DNA from: Nephrocerus scutellatus
Taxonomy: Eukaryota; Arthropoda; Insecta; Diptera; Pipunculidae
Direction: 5' to 3'
Length of the DNA: 64,000 nucleotides
Assembly: GCA_947095585.1 (NCBI GenBank)
Contig: OX352761.1
Location: 61,890,882 to 61,954,881, forward strand
This document shows, piece by piece, positions 31,309 to 41,518 of this stretch. Within the stretch, counting starts at the first letter, position 1, and every line of letters begins with the position of its first letter. The position numbers were made by a program, and so were the translations under genes. The notes below the pieces were generated by a model, which did not search any database, was not told the DNA's origin, and saw only the letters and a program-made list of their open reading frames with translations.

Positions 31309-32367
31309 ATGTAGTTAGTAGGGAACAAATAATAAATTTTGGTGTACCACAGGGATCGGTTCTAGGACCTCTACTTTTCCTAATCTATAGTAATTCTATT
31401 TTTAGTCTTGATTTGAGAAGTGAAATAGTTGCATTTGCAGACGATATGGCTTTAACTTATTCGAGCTCAAATATTGACGGTATAAAATCATTGATTGATC
31501 ATGATCTTGCGAGCCTTAAAAAATGGTTTTACGTTCACAACATGATTTTGAGCTCCAAGTCGAAAGTTATGTATTTCAATGTAGGTTTTTCTGTTGCAGA
31601 ATATACCCCACATTTATATCATTCTCTGTTATGTTACGACTCAGTATGCGATAAATTTTGCATTTCAATCGATGTTGTGAATTCATTCAAGTACTTAGGT
31701 CATATATTGGACTCTCAACTTAACTTTAAAAACCATGTATCTTGCTTAAAAAAAAGCTGTGTTCTGCATTACGGACTTTTTACTATTTGCGTAGAATTTG
31801 CAGCCCAGAATTTTTGAGATTTCTATATCATGTTGGGGTGGTATTTATGCTTCAAATATTTCCTCAATTAAGTCAATTCAAAAAACAATACTAAAGGTTA
31901 TGAACTTTAAGCCGAGAATCACACCATCTTTTCCTATGTTTGTAAAATATAATATTTTACCGTTACGATATTTATATTTATTGAAGGTTCTGAAAATGTA
32001 ATGTAATGTAATGAGTGGAAATCGAATTGTCGACAATCGCAATACTGAACCATATTTATTCCGAATTCTAATCGAATCAAAATTCCAGTTCCAAAGAAAG
32101 AACATTTTCGGAAATTCTTTGTTTATACTGCTCCAAAATTATTTAGTCAATTACCAGACCATATTGTTCAAGTTAATAATTTAAAAGAATTTTGTCGTTT
32201 AGTCAAAAATTGGGTGTTTTCGTTTAGCGACATCGAAATTTTATTTGATATCTTAATATAATACCAGGATAAGTTGCTTAAATTCTTTTCAAAAGTGTAA
32301 AATACTATACAATACTATCAATATTTTTAAATGTAAATAAATTTAATAAGTCTCACACTAAGTCTCA
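31309..32367 (+). mobile_element. 5'-truncated LINE inserted in BEL body B (CR1/L2-like)
   Basis: Absent from body A at the equivalent point (about 25373). The plus strand encodes the RT palm: NFGVPQGSVLGPLLFLIYS, then IVAFADDMALTYSS with an intact FADD, and VNSFKYLGHILDSQLNF. A stop at about 31817 and later frames to about 32250 carry the C-terminal part. It ends in AATTTAATAAGTCTCACACTAAGTCTC, a short tail repeat. The host sequence GGAT..TTGCGATG flanks the insertion, with a few bases of the target missing and no clear duplication. Everything upstream of the palm is missing, as in typical 5' truncation. Confidence 0.82.
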
Positions 32368-32389
32368 TTTTTTGCGATGTTGGGTGTCG

Positions 32390-34118
32390 GTTTTGGTTGA
32401 CCGTACTTGCTTAACTTCCAAGTAATGAGCAGGATAATAACTACCGTGATTAGCATGACTGCAAGGTAGCTGACCACATAATGATGAGTGTTTGTCGTTC
32501 AGGTAGACTGTCAAAATCTTCGTGCAGCAACTTTGACTGGAGATTGGTGAGTTGTTCTCATTTAGTGTCGAAGTGCTCGAAGTTAAATTTCAAAAGAGGA
32601 TTTAGTGCACTAGGAGAACTAATAGATGATATGTTTCCAAATCCAGTATACGATGAATATACACGGCTGGAAATCTCCGTGTTCCCTTGGATGTTAATGG
32701 CGTCAACGCTGTGCTGACCAATTGTAAGAAATCTTGAACCCATCAATGTTAATTGAACAGTATCGTTTCCGCACACTGCAATCATTTCGGTGGCAATAGT
32801 CGTGGCGAAAATCCACTGGTTGGGACGAAACGTTGGTGTGAATGATATCTTCTCTCCCATAGTCCTGAATTGGCAGCTCTGAGAGGTTTTGTTGTTTAGT
32901 AATTGAATCTCACAAGCAAATTTGCCAGACTTTCTTGCAAATTTCAATTGTTTTCTGTCAATCAAACAGCTTCAATTGTGGTAGCTGCTGTAAGTTCGCT
33001 CTGGCTTAAGGCAACGAATTGGTCCCGATGCCCGCTGATTCCGAGTATTTCGGTGTTTGGTGTGATAACCACAAGAGTGTCATTGAGTTGGGTTGGAATA
33101 GGTTCAATCGTAAACAAATCGAGAACTTGATGATCGACTAACGGAAATTTTAATTCAAACATCACACGGTCCTTTGTGACAGTAGACCTGACTTCCAATA
33201 TTTGATAAAATCCTAATAGGTTTGTCTCGTTTATTGGTAGAGCTCGTGTGGGTGACAAATGCCCTTTTATAAGAATAACCTCCTTTGCGAGTTGTTGTGG
33301 CGTGAGAATTTTCGGGCTTATTTTTCCGTGACTGGTATGTGTCAGAATGTTTATTAATTCTGATTGGATGTGTTGTAAGTCTGTGACTATCGCTGATAGT
33401 TGAAAGATTAGCACAGTAAACCGTTGTAATCGTCGAAATTGAGTAACTGAGTTGTTAATGCTTTTCAAATTTTCCGTGATCATATGTTGAACTTCAGCTA
33501 GGCGTAAGGATGCATCTTTCTCATCCTGTTTATAATTTTGATTGTAGAGTCGATAACTGATGTTTGATTTTTGAGCAGCTGTAGCAGATATTCTTCGTTC
33601 GACTTAACTTTGTTGATTGTGTTTGACATTTCATCGGCGTAATCAGAGTCTAGAACGCCAAACAAAGCGTGAGCAACATTTCCAATTATATTAAATGCTG
33701 CTCTTTTTGTTCGATTTGATGATAATAAACTGTCCTCTTGATTTAACTGATTGCGAGCGTTTTCAAAGTATTCGATGAGTGAGTGGCATGAAATGTCTAA
33801 TGTTGGATGTAGGCACAATTTTTTCAAAGCTTGGATTCCATCTGATAGTACACGAACTTGATGATAAAATGACGCCAAATCGTAGTACACAATGATTTTC
33901 CAAACACCAGTTGATAGCCGTGCAGTACCTATTCCTTCGAAGTAAATCCCGGGGCTTGCCTCAAATTTGGATATTTGAATTTGAGATGCCAATGCCAATG
34001 GTAGATAGAGTAGTGTAATCAGCATTATAGTGAGTGGTGGACCGCTGGTCACTGATCTCCTTTTCTTGACTCCCTCATCTTGGACTGAAGAGTGCCGTTT
34101 CGGATTCGGTTTCTCCAT
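32390..34118 (-). pseudogene. BEL body B envelope-like gene, broken
   Basis: Second copy of the env-like gene of body A, better preserved at its start. One frame runs 34118-33498 and includes the signal-like hydrophobic segment, the GIYFEGIGTARLS block and the furin-like RTKR followed by AAFNIIGNVAHALFG, a fusion-peptide-like segment. The frames 33483-32962 and 32965-32558 continue it, ending at a stop before the transmembrane part that body A retains. It is a non-functional copy with two or more frame breaks and a small deletion near 32494. Confidence 0.83.
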
Positions 34119-35249
34119 TGTGGTGGCCGTAGATTTGCTGTGTCTTCTTCGGTGAATAAAAGAGCCAATCTATGTATTGGTCGCTTGAGTATACCCGACT
34201 TTGTTTTAGCATCAACCACTCGAACCATTTCATCCTATCCTTTGTAAATTCTAATGATTCGTCCAAGAGGCCATTGTAGAACTGGTACGTTGTCTTCCTT
34301 CAGAATTACCAACATACTTTCCTTCACATTTATTGCTGAGCTGTTCCATTTCCATCATTCATGCCATCTTTTCCAGAATGTGTGTTTCAATTCTGACATA
34401 GTTTCCATCTAGTGTTCAATGATGTTTTGTTCGCTGAAGATCTTGAGTCGACTGGCGTCGGTAAAGGCTCACCGATAATGAAATGACCTGGTGTAAGAGC
34501 TCCTAAATCATTTGCGTTTGATGACAATGGTGTGAGTGGTCGAGAATTCATTCTATTCTATTTCTATTACCACCGTTTCCAATTCTTCATATGTCAATGA
34601 TGAGGTTGACACATTTCGAAGCAGATGATACTTAGCAGATTTAACAGCTGCTTCCCATAGTCCACCAAAATGTGGGGCTCTGGGTGGAATGAATTTGAAT
34701 TCTTTTCCTTTATCACTGCATGATTTGATGATCCTTTTCTTTGGAGTTGTTCGAAAAAATAGCTTCTTGCAGCTCAACTAATTGATTTTTTGCACCAACA
34801 AAGTTCGTCGCATTGTCAGAGTACAACGTTTTGTACCTTCCTCTACGACTAATGAATCTTTTCATTGCTTCGATGAAGGCTTCTGTAGTTAGGTCTGATA
34901 CGATTTCCATGTGAACGGCCTTTGTGGCAAAACGGCAAAAGACTGCAATGTAGGCCTTATGTGGTCTTTTTCCTCGAATTTTATGATGTACCCAAATGGG
35001 ACCACAATAATCTACGCCTGATATCAAAAATGGGCGTGATTCTGTCACTCGATCAGCTGGTAGATTGCCCATGATTTGAGTAAATAACTTCGGTTTTGCC
35101 TTTGTACAGCGTACACAGTTTTGCACAATGTTGCGTGCTACTGTTTTTCGTCTTAAGATCCAAAATTGTTGCCGAGAGGTGGCCAATAAAACTTTCGGGC
35201 CGCAGTGTTTGTTTTCTTCATGAATCATTTTTAAAATGATTTTGGTCAA
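34119..35249 (-). pseudogene. BEL body B integrase
   Basis: Zinc domain and two catalytic aspartates in 35249-34713, the glutamate block in 34777-34553, and C-terminal pieces at about 34266-34119 (SLEFTKDRMKWFEWLM in a shifted frame). The catalytic part is virtually identical to body A, including the split of the DDE triad by a frameshift. A short deletion near 34355 distinguishes the C-terminal region from body A. Confidence 0.87.
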
Positions 35250-35757
35250 CGGGTAAAATCATTGGATGCTTGGCATCGAACGACAATGTTGAAGCTTCCA
35301 GTCGCCCTCCCACACGAAGTATTTGCTGATCGTCTAGCAGACCGCAGAGACTTGCAAGTTGGTTTGATTTACTCACTTGCTTATATTGTTGCAGTTCCTT
35401 GATTTCATCCTTGAAATCAGAGATTTGAATGGTCTTGATTATGGTTCTCAATGATTTCTCCATTTCCTGCGCGCCTAAATTAGATTTGTGACTTGGCCCT
35501 TTCGCCTTTCCCTCTTTGAGATTTGCAATGAAGCGAAGCACATATCCGATCGTACGTTGTAGAATTCGAAACGAGTTTCTGTGGTTAATTCCATATATTA
35601 ATGCTTCACATGATGCTGAAGCTGGTATTGCTGCTGCCACAGTTGATTGCCTTTTTCTTTCAATGTCATTTGGTATGTCAAACGTCTTTATTTCTTGATT
35701 TAGCCAAAATTCATTGGTTCCATGAGCATGAACTGAATTTTTCAAGATTAATACCAC
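35218..35757 (-). pseudogene. BEL body B region between RNase H and integrase
   Basis: Identical in sequence to body A 28240-28779, with the same frameshift into integrase. Upstream it connects with RNase H, which body A lost. Confidence 0.82.
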
Positions 35758-35800
35758 GGGAGAATATGTCAGCAGGATTCATTTTGGATGAAACATGGTG

Positions 35801-36763
35801 TCATTGAACAGCGTGTGAAAGCTCTTGAATTCTGCTTACCCGATTTGCTACGAATGTGTGTAGTGATGAAGCTGATGACTTGATCCAGGATAAAACAATT
35901 TCAGAGTCAGCCCATGTCTTGATATTTAGTTCCTGCTTTACTCTTTCTGTTAGTTCGGCTCCCAAAATGGCTGCGCATAATTCTAATCGAGGCAGTGTTT
36001 GTTTCTTCAAAGGTGCTCGCACATAAACAGCTGCTCCATATGCCTTTTCCGAAGCATCAGAAAATGTGTGTAGTTGAATAGAAACTGGTACCTTTGCGTT
36101 GAAGACGTGTCTTTGAACCTTCGAAGTATTTAGTGCTAATATACATTTCAAAAAACGCGTCCATTCTTGTTGCTCCTGAAGTGGCAATTCTTCATCCCAA
36201 GTATAGTTTTGCTGCCATAGGTCCTGCATAAATATCTTTGCTGATACTGTTACGGGGCCAAAAATTCCCAAAGGATCGAAAATTCGAGCCAAATCTGATG
36301 ATACTACTCGCTTGGTGATATATTTTCTGGATGACACTTGCGCTCGCCCGCACAGTTCATCAGTTTTTGGTAGCCAAATGATTCCTAATGTTTTTGTTGC
36401 CTTGTTTGATGAGTCATCTAAATCTAAATTGATTTCTTGATCCTTTAAAGGTATGTCTGCCAGTAGCTTTGGATGATTAGCGCACCATTTCCTGAGCTTC
36501 AATCCAGCTTCATGAGGAATCCAGCTTCATGAGGAATGTGAGTTGGTTTTGGGTGTGAAGCGCCGTGATGAAGTCGTTGTCACCGCTTAAGCAATCGTCT
36601 ACATAAAAATCGTCATGTAATGTTGATGCAGCTTGTTGGGTACTTATGCATGTTTTGTTTTGCCAGATGCTGTAGGCATTTAGTTGCAAGATATGGAGCT
36701 GACGTTGTTCCATAAGTGACGGTTTTAAGACGATAAAACTGTATAAATTTGGTTTTGATCCAT
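35801..36763 (-). pseudogene. BEL body B RT end and RNase H
   Basis: The frame 36502-35801 runs from the RT connection (KLRKWCANHPKLLADIP) through LARIFDPLGIFGPVTV to RNase H (IQLHTFSDASEKAYGAAVYV, with the first aspartate, and LPRLELCAAILGAELTERV). It ends near the integrase-proximal linker. The catalytic FYVDDCLSGD is in the preceding frame, 36713-36510; a small duplication (AATCCAGCTTCATGAGG twice near 36500-36530) shifts between them. Upstream the native RT frame is interrupted as in body A. Confidence 0.87.
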
Positions 36764-37058
36764 TTTTACTTTCTTTAACTAGTCAGACGGCTGAATTGAT
36801 TGAGACGAAAATTCATATTTAAATTGGGAGGGTCCAGTTGATTTTGGCGGAAATCGGCCACACGGAAGTGGTAGTCGTAGTAGTAAGCTACTATGAGAAA
36901 ATGCAAAAAAAATTACAAAAAACTTTTAGGAGAGAGATGATTCATTTAAATGCCCCACTTGATGTTATAACCTGCTAATATATATATTATACATTTACTA
37001 AAGATTCCCGGCTCGTCAGTAAAAGAAAGTCGTATGGTGGCCACATCATCATTTTTAA
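36764..37058. other. About 295-bp insertion unique to BEL body B
   Basis: Body A reads directly across this point (29388-29397). The insert starts after GATCCATTTTT and ends before ATTATCAAGTGAATCAGC. It has no recognised coding or repeat content, no obvious inverted ends and no match elsewhere in the window. It could be an insertion or a residue of sequence that body A deleted. Confidence 0.65.
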
Positions 37059-38130
37059 TTATCAAGTGAATCAGCAACGGATCCCATGAATTCGTTTCAA
37101 TGCTTAAATTGTTTAATGCAAGTAAGCACTCTTTTGTAGTATCATGCAGATGTTTGACCGCTGCTGCAGATGATGTTCCTGCTGGCTGATCCACAAGTTT
37201 TTGATTAGTGTTGATGCCAGTATTCTTTTGTTACTATAGCGTTCCTCTAATAGTTTCCAGGCTGCTACATAATTTTCGTCTGTTGTTGAAAGATGATTGA
37301 CGAGACTTGCTGCTTCGCCAACCAGTTGCGTCTTGAGATGCCACATTTTCTCTACGTTTGAGAGTGGCTGTTTGTGAACCAAATCTGAGAAAATGTCGTG
37401 GAATTGATTCCATTTCAGATGATCCCCATCGAATATTGGGATTTTTACCGTTGGAATCGGTAGAGAATTTCGTGTTGATTGATGATGTTGATGAGATGGG
37501 AACGCTGGTTCCATTCGCATTAGAGTTATATCGGTGATTTTTTGATGCAACCGTTGCTCCAGATCTTCGTATCTTTGCATATCGTAGTCTGATGAAGTTG
37601 GATCGGATGATTGCTCCCAAATGATATCATCGACTATAACTATGTCCTGCCAAAGTTCATTGACGAAATTCACCTTCAGGTCGTAATATTGTCCGGATTG
37701 TTTCTCCAAGAGCAATATGTTTGAAAGTCTGGCATCTAGTATTGCCATTTTTCGATGTGCCTTTCTAATTAAGCCATCGATTTTTGAAATGCACGCTTCT
37801 TCAGTTTGTTTGGCTTTATTTGTGTAAAAGCCTTTTTCAACGCTGCTTGCTTTCATCGTTTGGATTTCTTGTTGAAAGCGTTTTATATATGTATTGCACA
37901 ACGTTGTCGTTTGGACATAGTAGTCCTCCATAAAGTGCTCGTGTTGACGATCATCCAATTTACGGAGCTCTGTGCCAAGAACTTGGCAATGATTGAGTGT
38001 AGCTGGCTCGTAGCTTGTAGTATTTTAAGTTTTTCCGCTCTTTGGAATCTTTCTTAAAATTTTGAATTATTCTTTCAATATCGTCCCGAAGTTGAGACTG
38101 CTGTGAGAATAAGTCGTCCATGATGTGGTG
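37059..38130 (-). pseudogene. BEL body B gag
   Basis: The start near 38124 (MDDLFSQQSQLRDDIERII) has no early stop, unlike body A. After a frame break at about 37975, the main frame 37958-37113 carries the coiled-coil-like N-terminal part and the IPIFDGDHLKWNQFHDIF block. It loses frame at about 37200 (a one-base deletion relative to body A in the AAGTTTTT run). The C-terminal knuckles are missing, as in body A. Confidence 0.85.
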
Positions 38131-38218
38131 TAAGATTGTGTCCAACTAGGAATTTGTCCAATGAGGCTCTTTGCAGAAGCGTTAACCGTGATATCCTATC
38201 ACGTCGGGATCACCAAAA

Positions 38219-38849
38219 TGTAGCTTCAGATTAGGTGCAAACCAAATCCGTTGTTGAAAAGATAGGCACTTAAACTAATACTCTTGGCGCTACTAAATGT
38301 ATATGTGTCCAGCGAGGGAGTATAAGCACTTAAACCAATACTCAATCTGTGGACCTGATGTTGATGATCTGATTTGTCCAGTACAAATTCAGACAATGCA
38401 GCGAGTACTAGCACTTTAACCAATACTCAATGCACAGCGAAATCAAAACACACAAGGTTGAATTTGATCTAATTTATTAATTTAAAATTGTGTGGCTTTT
38501 ATACCCAAAAAATGCTTATAATATACAATTAATTAAAATAACATAAACAATAAAAATACAAAAATAGACATTTAGGCTGATGCGGCAAAATACCAACGTC
38601 ACCGTCGTGCTGTAATGTGAGTATTATCATGGTGCAAATCAAAGAAAATACAAATTGTTGATTCATCAATAACTGCAGTGCTTGCTGTTGTGCTGCAATA
38701 GAATCCACCTGACGATGCTGCGACAAGCGATTCCAACGGTGTTTTTCTCTGTAGACGCAAGGTCAGCAATTTGAATGCTATGTTGGCCTTGATGTAGTTC
38801 GTTGCTTTAATGTTGTCCGTTGCACCTGAATTTTATGCTGATCCAAACA
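38219..38849 (-). repeat. BEL LTR 3 (631 bp)
   Basis: Right-most LTR, the 5' LTR of the array on the minus strand. It is followed by GAGGG at 38850-38854, matching the left flank. It is closer to LTR 1 than to LTR 2 at several variable sites, as expected if LTR 1 and LTR 3 are the original pair. Confidence 0.95.
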
Positions 38850-39300
38850 GAGGGTTTTGAGGAGATCTTTAGTTGGGTGTTGTAGAGGATATAATGAGGG
38901 CTTCAAGGGGGATTGATATAGTTTAGAGAGGGGTTTTTAGGTGAGGTCGTGATGGGATCTTGAGGGAGTATTAAAGGGATCGTAACGTAGTCTTAAAGGG
39001 TCCTTGTGGGTGGTCTTGAGGGTGTTTTGAGAGGAGTCTTGAGGGGGGTTTTGAGAGGGTCTTGAGTGGTGTCTTAAAGGGGTCTTGAAGAGGCCTTGAG
39101 GAATTATAAAGGGGGGTTTGAGGTGCTCTTGAGGGCTTTTTAGGGTGTCTTAAGGGCCTTATTGTGGGTGGTTTTAAGTGGTCATGAGGTGGTGTTGGTG
39201 TAGTCTCAAGCGGGTCTCGATGGGGTTTTTGGGGAGTCCGTTGGAGCTCTTTTGGGGGTATATTTTGGGGTATTTTGGGGACCTCTTGGAGGTCTCCATA
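38850..39300 (+). repeat. G/T-rich minisatellite, right of BEL array
   Basis: Continuation of 24430-24629: irregular units around GGTCTTGAGGG, GGTTTTGAGAGGG and TCTTAAAGGGG. The strand is strongly G/T biased. It fades into CTCTTTTGGGGGTATATTTTGGGG near 39250. Confidence 0.9.
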
Positions 39301-39684
39301 TTACTATCCCATGTTCATATTATTGACATTATATATACATATTTTTTCACTAGCTTTTCCTGAGCGCTCCGTACAGCACATAAAGAAGCGCAGCGAACAG
39401 TGCAGCATACAGTCATTATGATGACCGTTTTTTCGTCGATTTCAGTTATTTAGTTACAAAATTGGTCGCTACGAAAAGCTCTTTTATTAAAACAGGATAA
39501 ATCACCTATATATACCCTGAAAGTCAATTCTAAATATTGGCGAAAGAATTTTTAAAATTGGTCCAGTAGTTTCAAAGATTTATAATTTTTTCCCCATCTA
39601 TATTTTTGGTTGATAAAATATTCTTGTAGTGTTCTGGGGCAATGCAATAATGCGCGCAAGCATTAAGACTGCCAAAAGATCACC
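39301..39684. other. Spacer between minisatellite arms
   Basis: AT-rich and mixed sequence with no coding frame. It contains AAATTGGTCCAGTAGTTTC at about 39558, a phrase seen in many insect Helitron-like repeats, but no termini were found. Confidence 0.4.
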
Positions 39685-40020
39685 GAGAGACTCCTAAAAA
39701 GGACCCTTAAAAGACTTGAAAAACCCCACAAAAAACTCCTAGAAGACCCTCAAAAGATGCCCAAGGGACCAACAAAAAATCCTTAAAAAGACAACCAAAA
39801 GACCCCAATATATCTTCAAAATACCTCAAAGGAACCCCCAAAAGACCCATAGAAGACCCCCACAATGCGCTCAAAAGATTCTTTAAAGAACACACAAAAG
39901 ATCTCTAAGAGACACCCACTAGACCCTCAAAAAACTCTAAAAGAACATCAAAAGATCCTCAAAAGACCTCCAAAGGACTCCCCAAAAGAACCTCAAAAGA
40001 CCTTCAAAGGACCCCCACTA
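39685..40020 (-). repeat. Minisatellite in inverse orientation
   Basis: A/C-rich units such as CCCTCAAAAGAT and GACCTCCAAAGGA are the reverse complement type of the GGTCTTTTGAGGG units at 38850-39300. The two arms form a large imperfect inverted repeat around a ~385-bp spacer. Confidence 0.85.
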
Positions 40021-40591
40021 TTCCAACAACGAATATAGCGTAGTTCCCTCTTTTTCTCTCTCTAGCAAAGAACATATTTCCATCTTTTATGATCGAAATC
40101 GAGTATCAAAAAAGGTGTTGGAATATTTTTTTTTGAACTAACGTAATTCAAAAGAGAATTCTAGCTCATGCGCAATGAAACAACGAATATCAAATTGAAA
40201 ATAACATTCAAATTACAACCTACTGTGTGAATGTGTATTACCTGAGACTGCAGTAAATCACAATAACGCACGATTGATCGATGCGTGTAGTACTAGCCCA
40301 ACAACGAACATAGCATAGTTGTCACTTTTTCTCTGGCCAAGTAACTTTTTTCGTTCTTTAGGTTTAAAGTCGTAAACCCTGCAACCTTGAAATTTTACTC
40401 CCATCTCGCGGAAAAAAGTTCATTTAAAAAAAAAATGATGAACATTTGTTAATACTATAGTTTACCAACAATAACAATGGTTTATATACAACATCTGATG
40501 CAAACTACATGAAAGAAAAAATTTCATCGAGATTCTAACGAAATTGAATATGTTTAAAATTTTACAAGTTTTTAACATTTTTTCCATTTAG
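40021..40591 (+). other. Probable intron sequence upstream of PH exon
   Basis: No coding frame. It contains two diverged direct copies of a segment starting CAACAACGAAYATAGCRTAGTT (about 40024 and 40300). The last bases, TTTTTTCCATTTAG (40578-40591), form a pyrimidine-rich tract and AG, a good 3' splice site. Confidence 0.55.
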
Positions 40592-40716
40592 ATATTTATA
40601 TAAACGCGGAGCACTATTGAAAGGTTGGAAGCAGCGATGGTTTGTTTTGGACTCTATTAAACATCAGTTAAGATATTACGATGCTTTGGAGGAACTCGTA
40701 TGCAAAGGATTTATTG
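40592..40716 (+). CDS. Sbf: Internal exon encoding part of a PH domain (SBF/MTMR5-13-like)
   Basis: A 125-bp exon with AG at 40590-40591 and GTAAAC at 40717. After one leading base it reads 41 uninterrupted codons: [20 protein letters not shown], then a KHQLRYYD block and ending CKGFI, with one base left over, so both introns split a codon. This is the first half of a PH domain (beta strands 1-4 with the K-x-W-x-x-R-W-F-V-L core). From memory of the family it is closest to the C-terminal PH domain of SBF1/MTMR5 and SBF2/MTMR13, myotubularin-like pseudophosphatases that regulate phosphoinositide metabolism and Rab activity. The exon is too short to appear among long open frames and is surrounded by transposons. 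The partner exons were not found in the window. It could also be a fragment carried by a transposon, but intact splice sites and frame argue for a real gene. Confidence 0.8.
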
Positions 40717-40903
40717 GTAAACTACTTTATATTTATTATTAAGTTGCATTATTTATTTCATGTTAATATGAACCAGCCAACATATGTAAAATACTCGTTT
40801 TCTCTATCATGATCCTCAGTAATGGTTTCTAGGTGCACCAGCACAATAGTGCTGCAGTAATTGCCTACAAAAACTCCTCCTGTTTAACAACATTAACTAT
40901 TTT
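40717..40903 (+). other. Start of probable intron downstream of PH exon
   Basis: Begins GTAAACTAC, a fair 5' splice site. No repeat or coding sequence was recognised before family X sequence starts near 40904. Confidence 0.5.
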
Positions 40904-41400
40904 TAAATTATCCATATTAACTTCGCGTGCCGTTATGTTTGTAGCTGGCTGACTGGTCGGATCTTGTTTAATTTTTAACCCACTTCCTAAAGCCCGATTT
41001 TATTCAAACTTTGCACACATGTGTGTTTCCGATGACAACCCTTTCTATTAAAATCTGGCCCTTTGGACCTCGGGGTTGGGGGAGCTCCCATACAAATATT
41101 TTACAAAATTTACCCGATTAACGTGTATCTCCGATAGACAAAACTTTTTGTAAAAATTTGGAAGTGATTGGGCCCCGGGGTTGGTGGGCAACCATAAAAA
41201 TTATATAAAAAAATCCGGATTTTCTTTAAATTTTATACACATATGTGTCTCCGACAGACAACACCTTTTGTAAAAGTGATGGGGCCCTAGGACCGAAGGA
41301 CTCCCATATAATTGTTTTTAAAATTAAGCCAATTTTATTCAAACTGCACACATGTGTATCTATAATTAGGGAATTGCAAGAAAGATTTTAATTTTTATAT
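40904..41400 (+). repeat. Family X copy, plus orientation, short form
   Basis: Opens TTTTTAAATTATCCATATT and AACTTCGCGTGC, passes through two of the ~115-bp internal units, and closes with a degraded TATAATTAGGGAATTGCA end. It is the most diverged of the complete copies. Confidence 0.78.
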
Positions 41401-41518
41401 CATCATTTATCATCGCTTTCGTGTATGTTTGTGTAGATATGTGTGGGTGGAATTTTGTAATTGTAAACTAACTTCCCATTTAGCTAGAGACTTGAAACTT
41501 TAAACATAGCTCAGAACT

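Larger units (their letters stand above)
24630..38849 (-). mobile_element. BEL/Pao array: LTR-body-LTR-body-LTR
   Basis: Three direct LTRs (24630-25254, 30566-31195, 38219-38849) separate two bodies with the same gene order on the minus strand: gag, RT, RNase H, integrase, env. The whole array is flanked by one 5-bp duplication, GAGGG (24625-24629 and 38850-38854), the size expected for BEL/Pao, while the middle LTR has no flanking duplication of its own. This fits one insertion followed by recombination between LTRs. Both bodies lack the same central portion (gag end, protease, RT start), so neither is autonomous. Confidence 0.92.
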
